Shown here in pieces: positions 19,233 to 28,385 of a DNA stretch of 64,000 nucleotides. The notes beneath the pieces were generated by a model that had not been told where the DNA came from, did not search any database, and saw nothing but the letters and a program-made list of their open reading frames with translations. This DNA comes from Roseovarius sp. SCSIO 43702 (GTDB taxonomy: Bacteria > Pseudomonadota > Alphaproteobacteria > Rhodobacterales > Rhodobacteraceae), in assembly GCF_019599045.1 (NCBI RefSeq), contig NZ_CP080623.1, positions 704,501-768,500 of the forward strand, in the 5' to 3' direction. Every line of letters starts with the position of its first letter. Position 1 is the first letter of the stretch. The translations under genes and the position numbers were made by a program.

Positions 19233-20909
19233 ATGAGCCATAAATCCGACATCGAAATCGCCCGCGAAGCCAAGAAGAAGCCGATCCAGGAGATCGGCGA
19301 CAAGCTCGGCATTCCCGGTGAGCATCTTCTGCCCTACGGCCACGACAAGGCGAAGGTGAGCCAGGAGTTCATCGATTCGGTCCAGGAGAACAAGAACGGC
19401 AAGCTCATCCTCGTCACCGCGATCAACCCCACCCCGGCGGGCGAGGGCAAGACCACCACGACCGTGGGCCTGGGCGACGGGCTCAACCATATCGGCAAGA
19501 AGGCGATGATCTGCATCCGCGAAGCCTCTCTCGGGCCGAACTTCGGGATGAAGGGCGGCGCCGCCGGCGGCGGATACGCGCAGGTTGTGCCGATGGAGGA
19601 CATGAACCTCCACTTCACCGGCGATTTCCACGCGATCACCAGCGCGCACAGCCTGCTGAGCGCGATGATCGACAACCACATCTACTGGGGCAACGACGCC
19701 GAGATCGACACCCGCCGCGTCACCTGGCGCCGGGTGGTGGACATGAACGACCGCAGCCTGCGGCAGATCACCTCGTCGCTGGGCGGCGTCTCGAACGGCT
19801 TCGCGCGCGAGGACGGGTTCGACATCACGGTCGCCTCGGAAGTGATGGCGATCCTCTGCCTTGCCAGCGGGCTGAAGGATCTCGAGCGGCGCCTGGGCGA
19901 CATGATCATCGCCTACCGCCGTGACCGCAGCCCGGTCTTCTGCCGCGACATCAAGGCACAGGGCGCGATGACGGTCCTGCTGAAGGACGCGATGCAACCC
20001 AACCTCGTGCAGACGCTCGAGAACAACCCGGCCTTCGTGCATGGGGGCCCCTTCGCCAACATCGCGCATGGCTGCAACTCGGTCACGGCGACGACGACCG
20101 CGCTCAAGATCGCGGATTACGTGGTGACCGAAGCCGGGTTCGGCGCGGACCTGGGCGCCGAGAAGTTCATGAACATCAAGTGCCGCAAGGCCGGGATCGC
20201 CCCCGATTGCGTGGTGCTCGTGGCCACGGTGCGGGCGATGAAGATGAATGGCGGCGTCGCCAAGGCCGATCTCGGGACCGAGAACGTGGACGCGGTGAAG
20301 AAGGGCTGCGCCAACCTCGGCCGCCACATCGAGAACCTCAAGAGCTTCGGCGTGCCGGTCGTGGTGGCGATCAACCATTTCGTGACCGACACCGACGCCG
20401 AGGTGGACGCGATCAAGGCCTTCGCCAAGGACCAGGGTTCGGAGGCGATCCTGTCGCGTCACTGGGAGCTGGGCTCGGAAGGTTCGGCCGACCTCGCGCG
20501 CCGGGTGGCCGAGGTGGCCGACAGCGGCAAGGCGCAGTTCTCGCCCATCTATCCCGACGAGATGCCGCTCTTCCAGAAGATCGAGACCATCGCCAAGCGC
20601 ATCTACCGCGCCGACGAGGTGCTGGCCGACCAGAAGATCCGCGACCAGCTCAAGCTCTGGGAAGACCAGGGATACGGCAACCTTCCGGTCTGCATGGCCA
20701 AGACGCAATACAGCTTCTCGACCGATCCGAACCGCCGCGGCGCTCCCACGGGCCACTCGGTCCCGGTGCGCGAGGTGCGGCTGAGCGCGGGGGCGGGCTT
20801 CATCGTCGTGGTCTGCGGCGAGATCATGACCATGCCGGGCCTGCCGCGGGTGCCGGCGGCCGAATCGATCCGCCTCAACGACGGCGGCGAGATCGAGGGC
20901 CTGTTCTGA
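19233..20909 (+). CDS. fhs: Formate--tetrahydrofolate ligase
   Basis: Fhs (558 aa) makes 10-formyl-tetrahydrofolate from formate, THF and ATP in the cytosol. The nucleotide-binding loop is [18 protein letters not shown] near residue 67. The family signatures [19 protein letters not shown] and [18 protein letters not shown] [17 protein letters not shown] follow. Length is normal. A strong ribosome-binding site (GGGAGGAAAAA) precedes ATG 19233. With folD downstream it forms a one-carbon module, which in roseobacters commonly serves oxidation or assimilation of methyl groups. Confidence 0.98.
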   Translation: MSHKSDIEIAREAKKKPIQEIGDKLGIPGEHLLPYGHDKAKVSQEFIDSVQENKNGKLILVTAINPTPAGEGKTTTTVGLGDGLNHIGKKAMICIREASLGPNFGMKGGAAGGGYAQVVPMEDMNLHFTGDFHAITSAHSLLSAMIDNHIYWGNDAEIDTRRVTWRRVVDMNDRSLRQITSSLGGVSNGFAREDGFDITVASEVMAILCLASGLKDLERRLGDMIIAYRRDRSPVFCRDIKAQGAMTVLLKDAMQPNLVQTLENNPAFVHGGPFANIAHGCNSVTATTTALKIADYVVTEAGFGADLGAEKFMNIKCRKAGIAPDCVVLVATVRAMKMNGGVAKADLGTENVDAVKKGCANLGRHIENLKSFGVPVVVAINHFVTDTDAEVDAIKAFAKDQGSEAILSRHWELGSEGSADLARRVAEVADSGKAQFSPIYPDEMPLFQKIETIAKRIYRADEVLADQKIRDQLKLWEDQGYGNLPVCMAKTQYSFSTDPNRRGAPTGHSVPVREVRLSAGAGFIVVVCGEIMTMPGLPRVPAAESIRLNDGGEIEGLF

Positions 20910-20982
20910 GAAAACGGGCCGTGCCGGGTGGGGGATCGACCCCCGCCCGCCACGGTCGCCGCCTTGCGGCTCCGCCTCCGGC

Positions 20983-21006
20983 GGGGATATTTCGGGCAAG
21001 AAGAAG
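20983..21006 (+). repeat. Dispersed GATATTT...CAAGAAGAAG element, copy 1
   Basis: A 24-bp sequence (GGGGATATTTCGGGCAAG, then AAGAAG) follows two small hairpins (20958-20970 and 20972-20984), 73 bp after the fhs stop. Near-identical copies are at 42154-42176 and 45453-45475, each after the stop of a plus-strand gene. Confidence 0.75.
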
Positions 21007-21097
21007 CGCGGGAGTTTCGCAGGGCCCCATGCCGTCCCTGAGCCGGGGAGGGACTTTCCCGCCGGGGCCGACATCGCCGATCTGCTGATTGTGGCGC

Positions 21098-21229
21098 ATG
21101 ATCGAGGCGATGCAGGTGGGCGGAGACGTGGTATGGGAATGGAGTGGCGGGCGGCTCGATATGCCGCCGGCCGGGTTCGGAGACGTGTTGAAAGCGGTGA
21201 GGGACCACCGCGGAGGGTGGATTGAATGA
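21098..21229 (+). CDS. Possible 43-aa small protein coupled to folD
   Basis: An ATG frame at 21098 encodes 43 residues (starting [15 protein letters not shown] and ending [10 protein letters not shown]). Its stop overlaps the folD start as ATGA, the same coupling seen between real genes here. Composition is mixed and no domain is recognised. It may be a true small protein or a leader that sets folD translation. The ribosome-binding site before 21098 is poor. Confidence 0.4.
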   Translation: MIEAMQVGGDVVWEWSGGRLDMPPAGFGDVLKAVRDHRGGWIE

Positions 21230-22116
21230 CGGCAGATATCATCGACGGAAAGGCCTTCGCGGCCAAGGTGCGCGAGAAGGTGGCGGCCCATGTCTCGCGC
21301 CTGGGCGAGGAGCACGGGATCACGCCGGGACTGGCCGTTGTGCTGGTGGGCGAGGACCCGGCGAGCCAGGTCTATGTCCGCTCGAAGGGCAAGCAGACGG
21401 TCGAGGTGGGGATGAAATCCTTCGAGCACAAGCTCGACGCCGACACGTCCGAGGAGGATCTCCTGGCGCTGGTCCAGAAGCTCAACGAAGATGACGCGGT
21501 GCACGGTATCCTCGTGCAGCTTCCGCTTCCCGATCACATCGACGAGGACAAGGTCATCAACGCGATCAACCCCGAGAAGGACGTGGACGGCTTCCATATT
21601 TCGAACGTGGGTCTTCTGGGCACGGGGCAGAAGAGCATGGTGCCCTGCACGCCGCTGGGCTGCCTGATGATGCTGCGCGATCATCACGGGAGCCTGTCGG
21701 GCATGGACGCGGTGGTGATCGGGCGCAGCAACATCGTGGGCAAGCCGATGGCGCAGCTGCTGCTGGGCGATTCCTGCACCGTCACGATCGCGCACAGCCG
21801 CACGAAGGATCTGCCCGAGGTGGTGCGCCGCGCCGATATCGTCGTGGCCGCCGTGGGCCGCCCCGAGATGGTGCCGGGCGACTGGATCAAGGAGGGCGCC
21901 ACGGTGATCGACGTGGGGATCAACCGTGTCGAGCGCGACGGCAAGAACAAGCTGGTGGGCGACGTGGATTTCGAAAGCGCCAAGGCGCGCGCGGGCGCGA
22001 TCACCCCGGTGCCGGGTGGCGTGGGGCCGATGACCATCGCCTGCCTGCTGGCCAATACCGTGACGGCCTGCTGCCGCGCGAACGGGCTGAGCGAGCCGGA
22101 GGGCCTGACGGCCTGA
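21226..22116 (+). CDS. folD: Bifunctional methylene-THF dehydrogenase/cyclohydrolase FolD
   Basis: FolD (296 aa) interconverts 5,10-methylene-, methenyl- and 10-formyl-THF. The catalytic lysine segment is [14 protein letters not shown] (about residue 50). The signature [13 protein letters not shown] follows near residue 90. The NADP-binding Rossmann region is [18 protein letters not shown] near 165, and [11 protein letters not shown] is near 265. It converts the 10-formyl-THF made by Fhs. A GGAGG site precedes ATG 21226. Confidence 0.98.
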   Translation: MTADIIDGKAFAAKVREKVAAHVSRLGEEHGITPGLAVVLVGEDPASQVYVRSKGKQTVEVGMKSFEHKLDADTSEEDLLALVQKLNEDDAVHGILVQLPLPDHIDEDKVINAINPEKDVDGFHISNVGLLGTGQKSMVPCTPLGCLMMLRDHHGSLSGMDAVVIGRSNIVGKPMAQLLLGDSCTVTIAHSRTKDLPEVVRRADIVVAAVGRPEMVPGDWIKEGATVIDVGINRVERDGKNKLVGDVDFESAKARAGAITPVPGGVGPMTIACLLANTVTACCRANGLSEPEGLTA

Positions 22117-22124
22117 TGCGATGC

Positions 22125-22143
22125 GGTGGGCGGATCGCCCACC
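22125..22143. terminator. Stem-loop between convergent folD and thioesterase
   Basis: GGTGGGCG (22125-22132) pairs with CGCCCACC (22136-22143) between two convergent genes. It lacks a T tract. Confidence 0.55.
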
Positions 22144-22569
22144 CTACGGCGTGACGGGCAGGGGAATCATGGTGCCGGTGAGAAGGGCCACGTGAACCTC
22201 GCCCGCGTCGCGCAGAGCGAAGACATCCGCCTGCACGATCACGAGGCGGCGGCCCGGTTTGATCACCCGGCCGCGGGCGACGAGGCGCTCTCCGGCGGCG
22301 GGGGCGAGCAGGTGGATCTTCATCTCGGTCGTCATGACCTCGTGATCGCCGGGCATCACCGAAAGCGCCGTGTAGCCCGCCGCGCTGTCGCCGAGCGCGA
22401 AGGTGAGACCGGCATGGGCCACGCCATGCTGCTGCAGCACCGCGTCGGTGATCGGCGCCGAGATCGTCACCGCGCCTTTCGTCACCTCGTCGAGGCGCGC
22501 GCCGAGTGTCGCCATCATGCTCTGCCGGTCGAAGCTCTCGCGGATGCGGGTGGTCAGGGTGTCGGTCAT
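22144..22569 (-). CDS. PaaI-family hot-dog thioesterase
   Basis: A 141-aa cytosolic protein of the PaaI/YigI thioesterase family. The active-site region LQQHGVAHAGLTFALGDSAAGYTAL (residues about 45-70) includes the HGG-like HGVAHAG motif, followed by TEMKIHLLAPA. It hydrolyses an acyl-CoA, but the substrate cannot be told from sequence. It is the last gene of a minus-strand run beginning at pyrC; the gap to pdeM is 40 bp. Confidence 0.85.
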   Translation of the reverse strand: MTDTLTTRIRESFDRQSMMATLGARLDEVTKGAVTISAPITDAVLQQHGVAHAGLTFALGDSAAGYTALSVMPGDHEVMTTEMKIHLLAPAAGERLVARGRVIKPGRRLVIVQADVFALRDAGEVHVALLTGTMIPLPVTP

Positions 22570-22609
22570 GCGGCGCAGGATAGAGCGCGTCGTGCGGGAA
22601 AAGAAGCCC

Positions 22610-23278
22610 CTAGCCCGCCTGCGCCAGCGGCACGGGCAGCGCGGCGCTGCCGGTGAGGATCGCCACCGCCTCGGGGCGCATGAGCGCGGTGAGCACCGGC
22701 GCGGTGGTCCGCAGGCCGCCGGTATAGGTGCCGTAGGCGGGCATGATCACCCGGTCCGCGTCGACGAGGAAACAGGCGCGCGAGAGGCTGCGTCCGCGCA
22801 GACGAATCGTGGTCTTGGGGTGGTAGTGGCCCGAGACCTCGCCGCTTTGGCCCTGTTGCGCGATGTGGCGGAAGCTGAGCGGAGGGGCGGGCAGTTCGGC
22901 AAGATGCGTGCCGCCAAGCTCGACCGGGCCGGGGTCGTGGTTGCCCTCGATCCAGACCCAGCGGCGCCCGGCCTGCAGCGTGGTGATCCATGCCTTCTCG
23001 GCGTCCGGCAGATCGCGCACCGCCTGGTCGTCGTCGAAACTGTCGCCGAGGCAGACCACCGTGCGCGCGCCCGTCGCGGCAAGGTCGCGTTCGAGCCGGG
23101 CGAGCGTGTCGCGCACCTCGTAGGGGGGCAGGCACGCCTCGCCCAGCCGCGCGCGGCGGCCGGATTTTCCCAGGTGCAGGTCCGAGACGCAAAGGAGCGC
23201 CTCGTCCGGCCAGTGAAGCGCGCCGGAGGGAAGCGCCACGAGCCGCGCGCCGGCGAGGGTGAAAGCGTGTCCGTTCAT
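22610..23278 (-). CDS. pdeM: PdeM-type DNA-repair phosphoesterase
   Basis: A 222-aa calcineurin-like metallophosphoesterase. The metal-binding motifs appear in order: SDLHLGK (about residue 32), CLGDSFDD (95), EGNHDPG (115) and SGHYHPK (150). These and the length match PdeM, the ligase-associated DNA damage response endonuclease usually encoded beside an ATP-dependent DNA ligase, an exonuclease and a helicase. None of those partners is in this window; the neighbours are a thioesterase and a flavodoxin-like gene. Confidence 0.85.
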   Translation of the reverse strand: MNGHAFTLAGARLVALPSGALHWPDEALLCVSDLHLGKSGRRARLGEACLPPYEVRDTLARLERDLAATGARTVVCLGDSFDDDQAVRDLPDAEKAWITTLQAGRRWVWIEGNHDPGPVELGGTHLAELPAPPLSFRHIAQQGQSGEVSGHYHPKTTIRLRGRSLSRACFLVDADRVIMPAYGTYTGGLRTTAPVLTALMRPEAVAILTGSAALPVPLAQAG

Positions 23279-23326
23279 GGTGTGTTCTTTTGGCGCGGGC
23301 GCGGGGGATTTGCAAGGTGGGGCGGT

Positions 23327-23812
23327 TCAGAACGCGCCCATCTCGAGCCCTGCGCCGAGGGCCGCGCCGATCTCGCGGCAGCGGGCGAGGTCGTCATCGG
23401 GGATCGTCTTGTCGGCGAGGATGTCCTCGGGCGTCTGGGCATGGGTGCAGACGATGATCGGCTCCTGCACCTCGCGCAGTCGCCAGCCCTGGGCGATGCG
23501 GGCGGTCTGGCGGGCGGCGTTCTCGCCGTCGGAGCCGGCGCAGATCATCTGGGCATAGGGGCGCCCCTCGATCCGGCCGAGGACGGGATAGTAGCAGCGG
23601 TCGAAGAATTCCTTCATCTCGCCCGCGATGGCGGCGAGGTTCTCGGGCGCGCAGAAGAGGTATCCGTCGGCATCGAGCAGGTCCTCGGGCATCGCCTCGC
23701 GGGCGCGCAGCAGCGTCACCTCGCATTCCTCGCGGGCGGCTTCGGCCGCGGCCTCGGCCATCTGGCGGCTGCCGCCGGTGCGCGAATGCCAGACGATCAG
23801 GAGCCGGGCCAC
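23327..23812 (-). CDS. Flavodoxin-like NAD(P)H-dependent oxidoreductase
   Basis: A 161-aa protein with a flavodoxin fold. The N-terminal phosphate-binding loop is IVWHSRTGGSRQMAEA and the flavin-contacting segment is LFCAPENLAAIAGEMKEFFDR, with AGSDGENAARQ later. It probably binds FMN. Its start lies 4 bp from the end of plsY, so the two share a transcript. The physiological partner is unknown. Confidence 0.8.
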   Translation of the reverse strand: MARLLIVWHSRTGGSRQMAEAAAEAAREECEVTLLRAREAMPEDLLDADGYLFCAPENLAAIAGEMKEFFDRCYYPVLGRIEGRPYAQMICAGSDGENAARQTARIAQGWRLREVQEPIIVCTHAQTPEDILADKTIPDDDLARCREIGAALGAGLEMGAF

Positions 23813-23816
23813 GGTG

Positions 23817-24422
23817 TCACTTCCTGCCGATCCGGGGCTCGGTCCCCGCCTTGATGCGCGCGATGTTCTCGCGGTGGCGCCAGAGGATCACGAGGGTGAG
23901 GAATACCTGCATCACGAGCATCTCGCCATGGCCCAGGATCACCACCCAGATGATCGAGAAGGACGCCGCGGTGATCGCGGCGAACGAGGAGATCCGGGTC
24001 AGGAGCGCGGTCACGAGCCATGTCAGGCAGGCCGCGATCCCGGCAGGCCAGGCGAGCGCGAGAAGAAGCCCCAGGAAGGTCGCCACGCCCTTGCCGCCGC
24101 GAAAGCCGAGCCAGGGGGGGAAGCAATGGCCGAGAAAGGCCGCGAAACCGGCAAGCTGCGCGGCATCGTATCCCGCGAGCGGCCAGGCGATGAGCGCCGC
24201 CACGGCGCCCTTGGCCCCGTCGAGCAGGAGCGTGGCAAGCGCCGCGCCCTTCGAGCCGGTGCGCAGCACGTTGGTGGTGCCGATATTGCCCGACCCGATC
24301 TCGCGCAGGTTGCCGAGCCCCATGGCGCGCGTGATGAGGATGCCGAAGGGGATCGAACCGAGCAGGTATCCGAACGCGGCCCAGAGGACGAGGAGAAGCG
24401 GGGCGGTTTCGATGGGGGGCAT
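23817..24422 (-). CDS. plsY: Glycerol-3-phosphate acyltransferase PlsY
   Basis: PlsY (201 aa) transfers an acyl group from acyl-phosphate to glycerol-3-phosphate, the first step of phospholipid synthesis, in the inner membrane. Five hydrophobic segments are visible. The family motifs are SIPFGILI, REIGSGNIGTTNVLR (about residue 40), FLGHCFPPWLGFRGGKGVATFLG (about residue 95) and a C-terminal HRENIARI. Its start overlaps the end of the upstream dihydroorotase-like gene, so they are co-translated. Confidence 0.97.
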   Translation of the reverse strand: MPPIETAPLLLVLWAAFGYLLGSIPFGILITRAMGLGNLREIGSGNIGTTNVLRTGSKGAALATLLLDGAKGAVAALIAWPLAGYDAAQLAGFAAFLGHCFPPWLGFRGGKGVATFLGLLLALAWPAGIAACLTWLVTALLTRISSFAAITAASFSIIWVVILGHGEMLVMQVFLTLVILWRHRENIARIKAGTEPRIGRK

Positions 24423-25702
24423 CAGCTTGCCTCGTAAACGGGGGTGCCTGCGATGTAGGTGGCCCTGACCTTACCTTGCAGGCGGGCGCCGTCAAAGGGC
24501 GTGTTCTTGGACTTGGAGCGCAGTTTCCAGCGGTCGAGCACGAAGGGCGCGTCGGGATCGAAAAGGACGAGATCCGCGGGGGCGTCCCTTGCCAGCCGCC
24601 CGGAGGCGAGGCCGAGCCGCCGCGCGGGGGCGAACGACAGGGCGCGGAAGAGGGTCGGCAGGTCCAGGTCGCCCGCGTGGTAGAGCCGGAGCGCCGCCGG
24701 CAGCAGCGTCTCGAGCGCGACGGCGCCCGACGCGGCCTCCTCGAAGGGCAGGCGCTTGCTTTCCTCGTCCTGCGGCGTGTGCATGGAGCTCAGGCTGTCG
24801 ATCAGACCGTCGCGCAGGGCCGCGATGATGGCCTGCCGGTCTTCCTCGGCGCGCAGCGGCGGCTTGACCTTGAAGAAGGTGCGGTAGTCGGCCACGTCGA
24901 GCTCGTTGAGGGTGACATGGTGGATCGAGGTGCCCGCCGTGATGTCGAACCCGTTGCGCTTGGCCCGCTCGAGGGCGGGCAGGGCGCGGGCGGTGGTGAT
25001 CTGGTCGGCGTGGTAGCGCGCGCCCGTCATCTCGATCAGCGCGATGTCGCGGTCGAGCCCCATGCGTTCGGCCATGGGTGACACGGCGGGCAGGCCGTAG
25101 AGCGAGGCGAACTTGCCGGAGGTCGCCGCCGCGCCGGCGCTGAGGCCGGGATCCTGCGGGTGGCCGATCACCAGCGCGCCGAGCGAGCGCGCGTAGGTGA
25201 GCGCGCGGGAGAGAACCTTGGTGTCGCGCGTGACGTGGTCGCAATCGGTGAAGGCCACGGCGCCCGCGTCCATGAGAAAGCCGATCTCGGTCATCTCGCG
25301 CCCCGCGCGCCCCTTGGTGAGCGCGGCCATGGGCAGGACATTGACCGGCGCGGCCTCGTTCGCGCGGCGGGCCACGAATTCGAGCGTTTCCGGGCTGTCG
25401 ATGGCGGGGATCGTGTCGGGACGGGTCACCATCGTCGTGACCCCGCCCGCCGCCGCGGCAAGCCCGGCGGAGCGGTAGGATTCCTTGTGCCGCTCGCCGG
25501 GTTCGCAGACCTTCACGCCGATGTCGACGATGCCGGGGGCGAGACACCTGCCGCCGCAATCGATGGTGGCCGCATCCGTCGAGGGGGGCGCATCGGTGCC
25601 GCTGTCGGCGATGCGCCCGTCGCGCACCAGCAGCCAGCCGCGCGTGTCGGTCCCCGCATCGGGGTCGATGAGCCGCGCATCGGTGAACAGGGTCGAGGTC
25701 AT
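24422..25702 (-). CDS. Dihydroorotase-like protein, probably non-catalytic (PyrX type)
   Basis: A 426-aa amidohydrolase-fold protein of the type I dihydroorotase family. Normal enzymes carry a DxHxHxREPG metal-binding motif; here the segment reads VDIGVKVCEPG (residues 59-69), so both histidines are lost (G62 and K64). The later His of HxxHxST is glutamine (YHADQITT) and the Asp of the DHAPH motif is methionine (SSMHTPQ). Four of the six usual ligand or catalytic residues are thus gone. PyrX proteins of this kind are known to stabilise PyrB aspartate transcarbamoylase without catalysing. pyrB lies about 2.7 kb upstream on the same strand. A working dihydroorotase must then be elsewhere. Confidence 0.85.
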   Translation of the reverse strand: MTSTLFTDARLIDPDAGTDTRGWLLVRDGRIADSGTDAPPSTDAATIDCGGRCLAPGIVDIGVKVCEPGERHKESYRSAGLAAAAGGVTTMVTRPDTIPAIDSPETLEFVARRANEAAPVNVLPMAALTKGRAGREMTEIGFLMDAGAVAFTDCDHVTRDTKVLSRALTYARSLGALVIGHPQDPGLSAGAAATSGKFASLYGLPAVSPMAERMGLDRDIALIEMTGARYHADQITTARALPALERAKRNGFDITAGTSIHHVTLNELDVADYRTFFKVKPPLRAEEDRQAIIAALRDGLIDSLSSMHTPQDEESKRLPFEEAASGAVALETLLPAALRLYHAGDLDLPTLFRALSFAPARRLGLASGRLARDAPADLVLFDPDAPFVLDRWKLRSKSKNTPFDGARLQGKVRATYIAGTPVYEAS

Positions 25703-25827
25703 GGGGCGGTCCCCCTCAAGGGTGGTTGCGAGGCCGGTTTAGGCGAAAACCGCGTTCGGGAAAACCTTGCATTCGCGCGGCGGCGTGAGATGCTGTGTGC
25801 ATGGGTGGACCAGGGGGTTTCGGGGCC

Positions 25828-26760
25828 ATGTGGGCACGGGTGTTCGGTATCGTCGGTTTGGTGATGGCGCTTGCGCTCGCACCTGCGGCCATGGCGCAGG
25901 ATGCCGAGGTGCCGCCCGAGGTGATCGAGGAATGCCACACGCTGATCAAGGGCTACGACGAGATGCCCGGCTGCCTCAAGGGCGGCACGATCGGCTACCG
26001 GATGCTCGCGATGGCGGTGGAAGAGGACATGTACGGTGCCACGGGCGCCGAGGTGGTCCGCATCTGCCGCGAGACGAATGACGGAAGCTACGCGGCTTGG
26101 CTGTGCTTCAGGACCGCGGTCGAGAAGGCGGTGGAGATCCGCGGCATGATCGGCGCGGCGCAGATGACCGACCGATGCTATCGCGAGCTGTCGGACCCCG
26201 CGAGGCAACGGCGGCTGACCGACGCGGCAGCGACGTTGCGCCGCGCGGTCGCGGGTGACGGCTACTGGGGCGGGATGACGACCTACAGGGCCTTCCGGGG
26301 CTGCGGCGCCGAGCCCGAGCCTGACGCCGCGTCCGAGACGGGCGGGCACCGGCATGACCACGCGGTCGAGGACGCGACGGGCGGCTACACGCGCGAGGCG
26401 TGCCGCGCCTATGGCGAGGTGGAGGCGGCCATCCGGGCGCGGGAAGCGTCCGAGCTTCGCGCGGTCCTGACCGAGTTGCGGGGCCTGCCCGAGGATGAGC
26501 GGCTCGATGCGTTGACGCGCTACGGCGTGTCGGAGCCGAGCGTCGATGTCCTGCGCGACGAGCTTTCGGGCGACGAGGCGCTGGGCGCGGCGATGGTGCT
26601 CATGGGTTTCCTGCGCGAGAGCCATCCGGGCGTGTTCGCCGACGCCATGGCGGCCGCCGGGCAGGAGACGGGCCCGGTTGCCGATGCGGCGCGGGCGGGC
26701 GTGCTCGACCTGCTCATGGGCGGTGTCCTTGACAGTTACCGCACGGCCTGCCCGGGGTGA
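25828..26760 (+). CDS. Secreted protein of unknown function
   Basis: A 310-aa protein with a signal peptide (VFGIVGLVMALALAPAAMAQ). The mature part is acidic and helical, with several cysteines (EECHTLIKGYDEMPGCLKGG, VRICRE, LCFRTAVEK, DRCYREL) that could form disulfides, then a His-rich linker (HRHDH) and a second helical part. No family is recognised. Starts at 25795 (GTG) and 25801 (ATG) are in frame; ATG 25828 gives the tidiest signal peptide. It is flanked by minus-strand genes of the pyr cluster on both sides. Confidence 0.7.
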   Translation: MWARVFGIVGLVMALALAPAAMAQDAEVPPEVIEECHTLIKGYDEMPGCLKGGTIGYRMLAMAVEEDMYGATGAEVVRICRETNDGSYAAWLCFRTAVEKAVEIRGMIGAAQMTDRCYRELSDPARQRRLTDAAATLRRAVAGDGYWGGMTTYRAFRGCGAEPEPDAASETGGHRHDHAVEDATGGYTREACRAYGEVEAAIRAREASELRAVLTELRGLPEDERLDALTRYGVSEPSVDVLRDELSGDEALGAAMVLMGFLRESHPGVFADAMAAAGQETGPVADAARAGVLDLLMGGVLDSYRTACPG

Positions 26761-26801
26761 TCGGGCGCGTGCGGGCGGCGGCGCGGGTGCCGCGAGCGGG
26801 A

Positions 26802-27344
26802 TCAGCCGCCCCGTGACCTGTCCGCGTCGCGCTGGATCCCGTGCATCAGGCGCATGACCTCGCGCGCGTCGTGGATGCGTTCGAAGCCGATCTCGACACG
26901 GCGCTGGCCGTTCTTCGTGCGGCGGTATTCGTGGGCGAAGTGGAGCGAAGGCGGATCGCCCTCCTGCAGGCTGAGGGCCGTGTCGTCGTCGATGCGGTAG
27001 GAGTCGAGCCTCTTGCCCTGAAGCGGCAGGTCGGTCGCGATGAAGGCGCGGCGGTCGGTGAGCGTGTACCACGTATGCCGGCGCCGGAAGCCGGGCCAGA
27101 AGAGCGCGCCGGCGACGATCCCCAGCCCCACCGTGAAATGGATGAGGCCGAAGGTCCAGAAGAAGCCGCCCGCCGTCGCGGCAAGGGCCATCCAGAGAAG
27201 CGCGAAGCCCGCGAAGACCAGCCCGAAGGCCGCGCCCGCCCAGTTCGCGACGCCGAGCCGCAGGGTGGCGTCGGGGCGGCCCTGCCAGAGGATCGTCTCG
27301 CCCTCGTCGAGGATGCCTGCCCACGGGTCGCTCCGGTCACGCAT
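26802..27344 (-). CDS. Membrane protein with PH-like domain
   Basis: A 180-aa protein: an N-terminal GEHI-like start of a bacterial PH domain (ILDEGETILWQGRPD), then two hydrophobic segments (AAFGLVFAGFALLWMALAA and FGLIHFTVGLGIVAGALFW), then the PH core (RRHTWYTLTDRRAFIATDL). This layout resembles the YdbT/bPH membrane family. It overlaps the next upstream gene by 8 bp. Role unknown, but linkage to pyrB recurs in related bacteria to my recollection. Confidence 0.75.
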   Translation of the reverse strand: MRDRSDPWAGILDEGETILWQGRPDATLRLGVANWAGAAFGLVFAGFALLWMALAATAGGFFWTFGLIHFTVGLGIVAGALFWPGFRRRHTWYTLTDRRAFIATDLPLQGKRLDSYRIDDDTALSLQEGDPPSLHFAHEYRRTKNGQRRVEIGFERIHDAREVMRLMHGIQRDADRSRGG

Positions 27345-27834
27345 CGTCCGGTCCGCCCTCCTCGCGCGCGGCTTTGATCTCGGCGGCGATGGCGGCAGGG
27401 TTCGCCATGAATTGCATCAGGAACCCGGTGCCGTCGGAGAGGCGCAGCCGCAGGCGCCAGAGCGACAGCGGGTCCGCTTCCTCGATCCCGGAAAGCGCGA
27501 CGGCAAAGCTGCGTTCGGGCGCGCGGGCGTCTTCGAAGAGGAGGCGGCGGTCGGTGAGGTGCCAGCGGTTGTCGCGGTGCCGGAGCCAGCGTGACGGCCC
27601 GTCGAAAAGCCCTATGGAGAGGATCGCGAAAACGAGCAGAAGCGCGGCGAAGCGCCAGGCGGGCAGCAGGGGCGACCATTCACCCAGCGCCAGGGCGAGC
27701 GCGCCGAAAGCGAGCGCGGTCAGCGCCCCGATGAGGCCGGCGCGCAGGGCAAAGACCCGCAGCGACGGGCGGTAGGTGGCCAGCAGGTGCTCGCCGTCCA
27801 TGAGCGGCGGGCCCGGCGCGGGGCCGTCGTTCAC
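27337..27834 (-). CDS. Second membrane protein with PH-like domain
   Basis: A 165-aa protein built like its downstream neighbour: GEHLLATYRPS, two membrane segments (AGLIGALTALAFGALALAL and FAALLLVFAILSIGLF), then DNRWHLTDRRLLFED. The two are probably diverged duplicates. It overlaps both flanking genes by 4-8 bp, which indicates a tightly coupled operon. An internal ATG (27801) could also start it. Function unknown. Confidence 0.75.
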   Translation of the reverse strand: MNDGPAPGPPLMDGEHLLATYRPSLRVFALRAGLIGALTALAFGALALALGEWSPLLPAWRFAALLLVFAILSIGLFDGPSRWLRHRDNRWHLTDRRLLFEDARAPERSFAVALSGIEEADPLSLWRLRLRLSDGTGFLMQFMANPAAIAAEIKAAREEGGPDDA

Positions 27835-28385
27835 GTGGCCATCCAGATCATCAGCGCGGTCATGGCGAAGATGACGAGAAGCGCGATCATCGCCACGCGC
27901 CCCGAAATGGCCGCGTCCGAGCGTTCGGGCCTGGCGGGATCGGGCGGGGGCACGTCGGAGGGCGCGGCGCTTTCGCTCGGCAGCGGCTCGAACTGCACCG
28001 GCGCGCTTTCCTCGCGCCAGGTGCCGATCCAGCGCAAAGGCGGCTGCGGCATGATGTGCTGTTCCCGGCCCTCGAAGGCGCGCGAGCGGACGATGAGCAC
28101 GTGGCCCGTCAGCCCGTCGAGCCGCGCGCGGTCGGCGGCGAGATCGGCCTCGGCCACGCCCAGCCCCTCGTTCAGGTAGCCCGAGAGGCCGACGCCGGTC
28201 AGATCGCTCACCGGGAAGACCTCGACATGCTCGGGATCGAGCGTGCCCGCGCCCAGCGCCGCGCGGAGCGGCCAGTCGTCGCCATCGCGCTCGGTGAAGG
28301 CGGGTATCTCCTCGGGCGGAAGGTCGATGGAGAAGACGCGGATCAACCCGTGCTCGTTCTGGGGGATGTGAAACCGGTCGCTCAT
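27831..28385 (-). CDS. PyrB-linked single-pass membrane protein of unknown function
   Basis: A 184-aa protein with a soluble N-terminal region ([16 protein letters not shown], later [15 protein letters not shown]), a Pro-rich linker and one C-terminal hydrophobic segment ([20 protein letters not shown]), so it is tail-anchored. It starts inside the pyrB stop region (4-bp overlap). No known domain is recognised. Its coupling to pyrB suggests expression at the same level. Confidence 0.75.
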   Translation of the reverse strand: MSDRFHIPQNEHGLIRVFSIDLPPEEIPAFTERDGDDWPLRAALGAGTLDPEHVEVFPVSDLTGVGLSGYLNEGLGVAEADLAADRARLDGLTGHVLIVRSRAFEGREQHIMPQPPLRWIGTWREESAPVQFEPLPSESAAPSDVPPPDPARPERSDAAISGRVAMIALLVIFAMTALMIWMAT

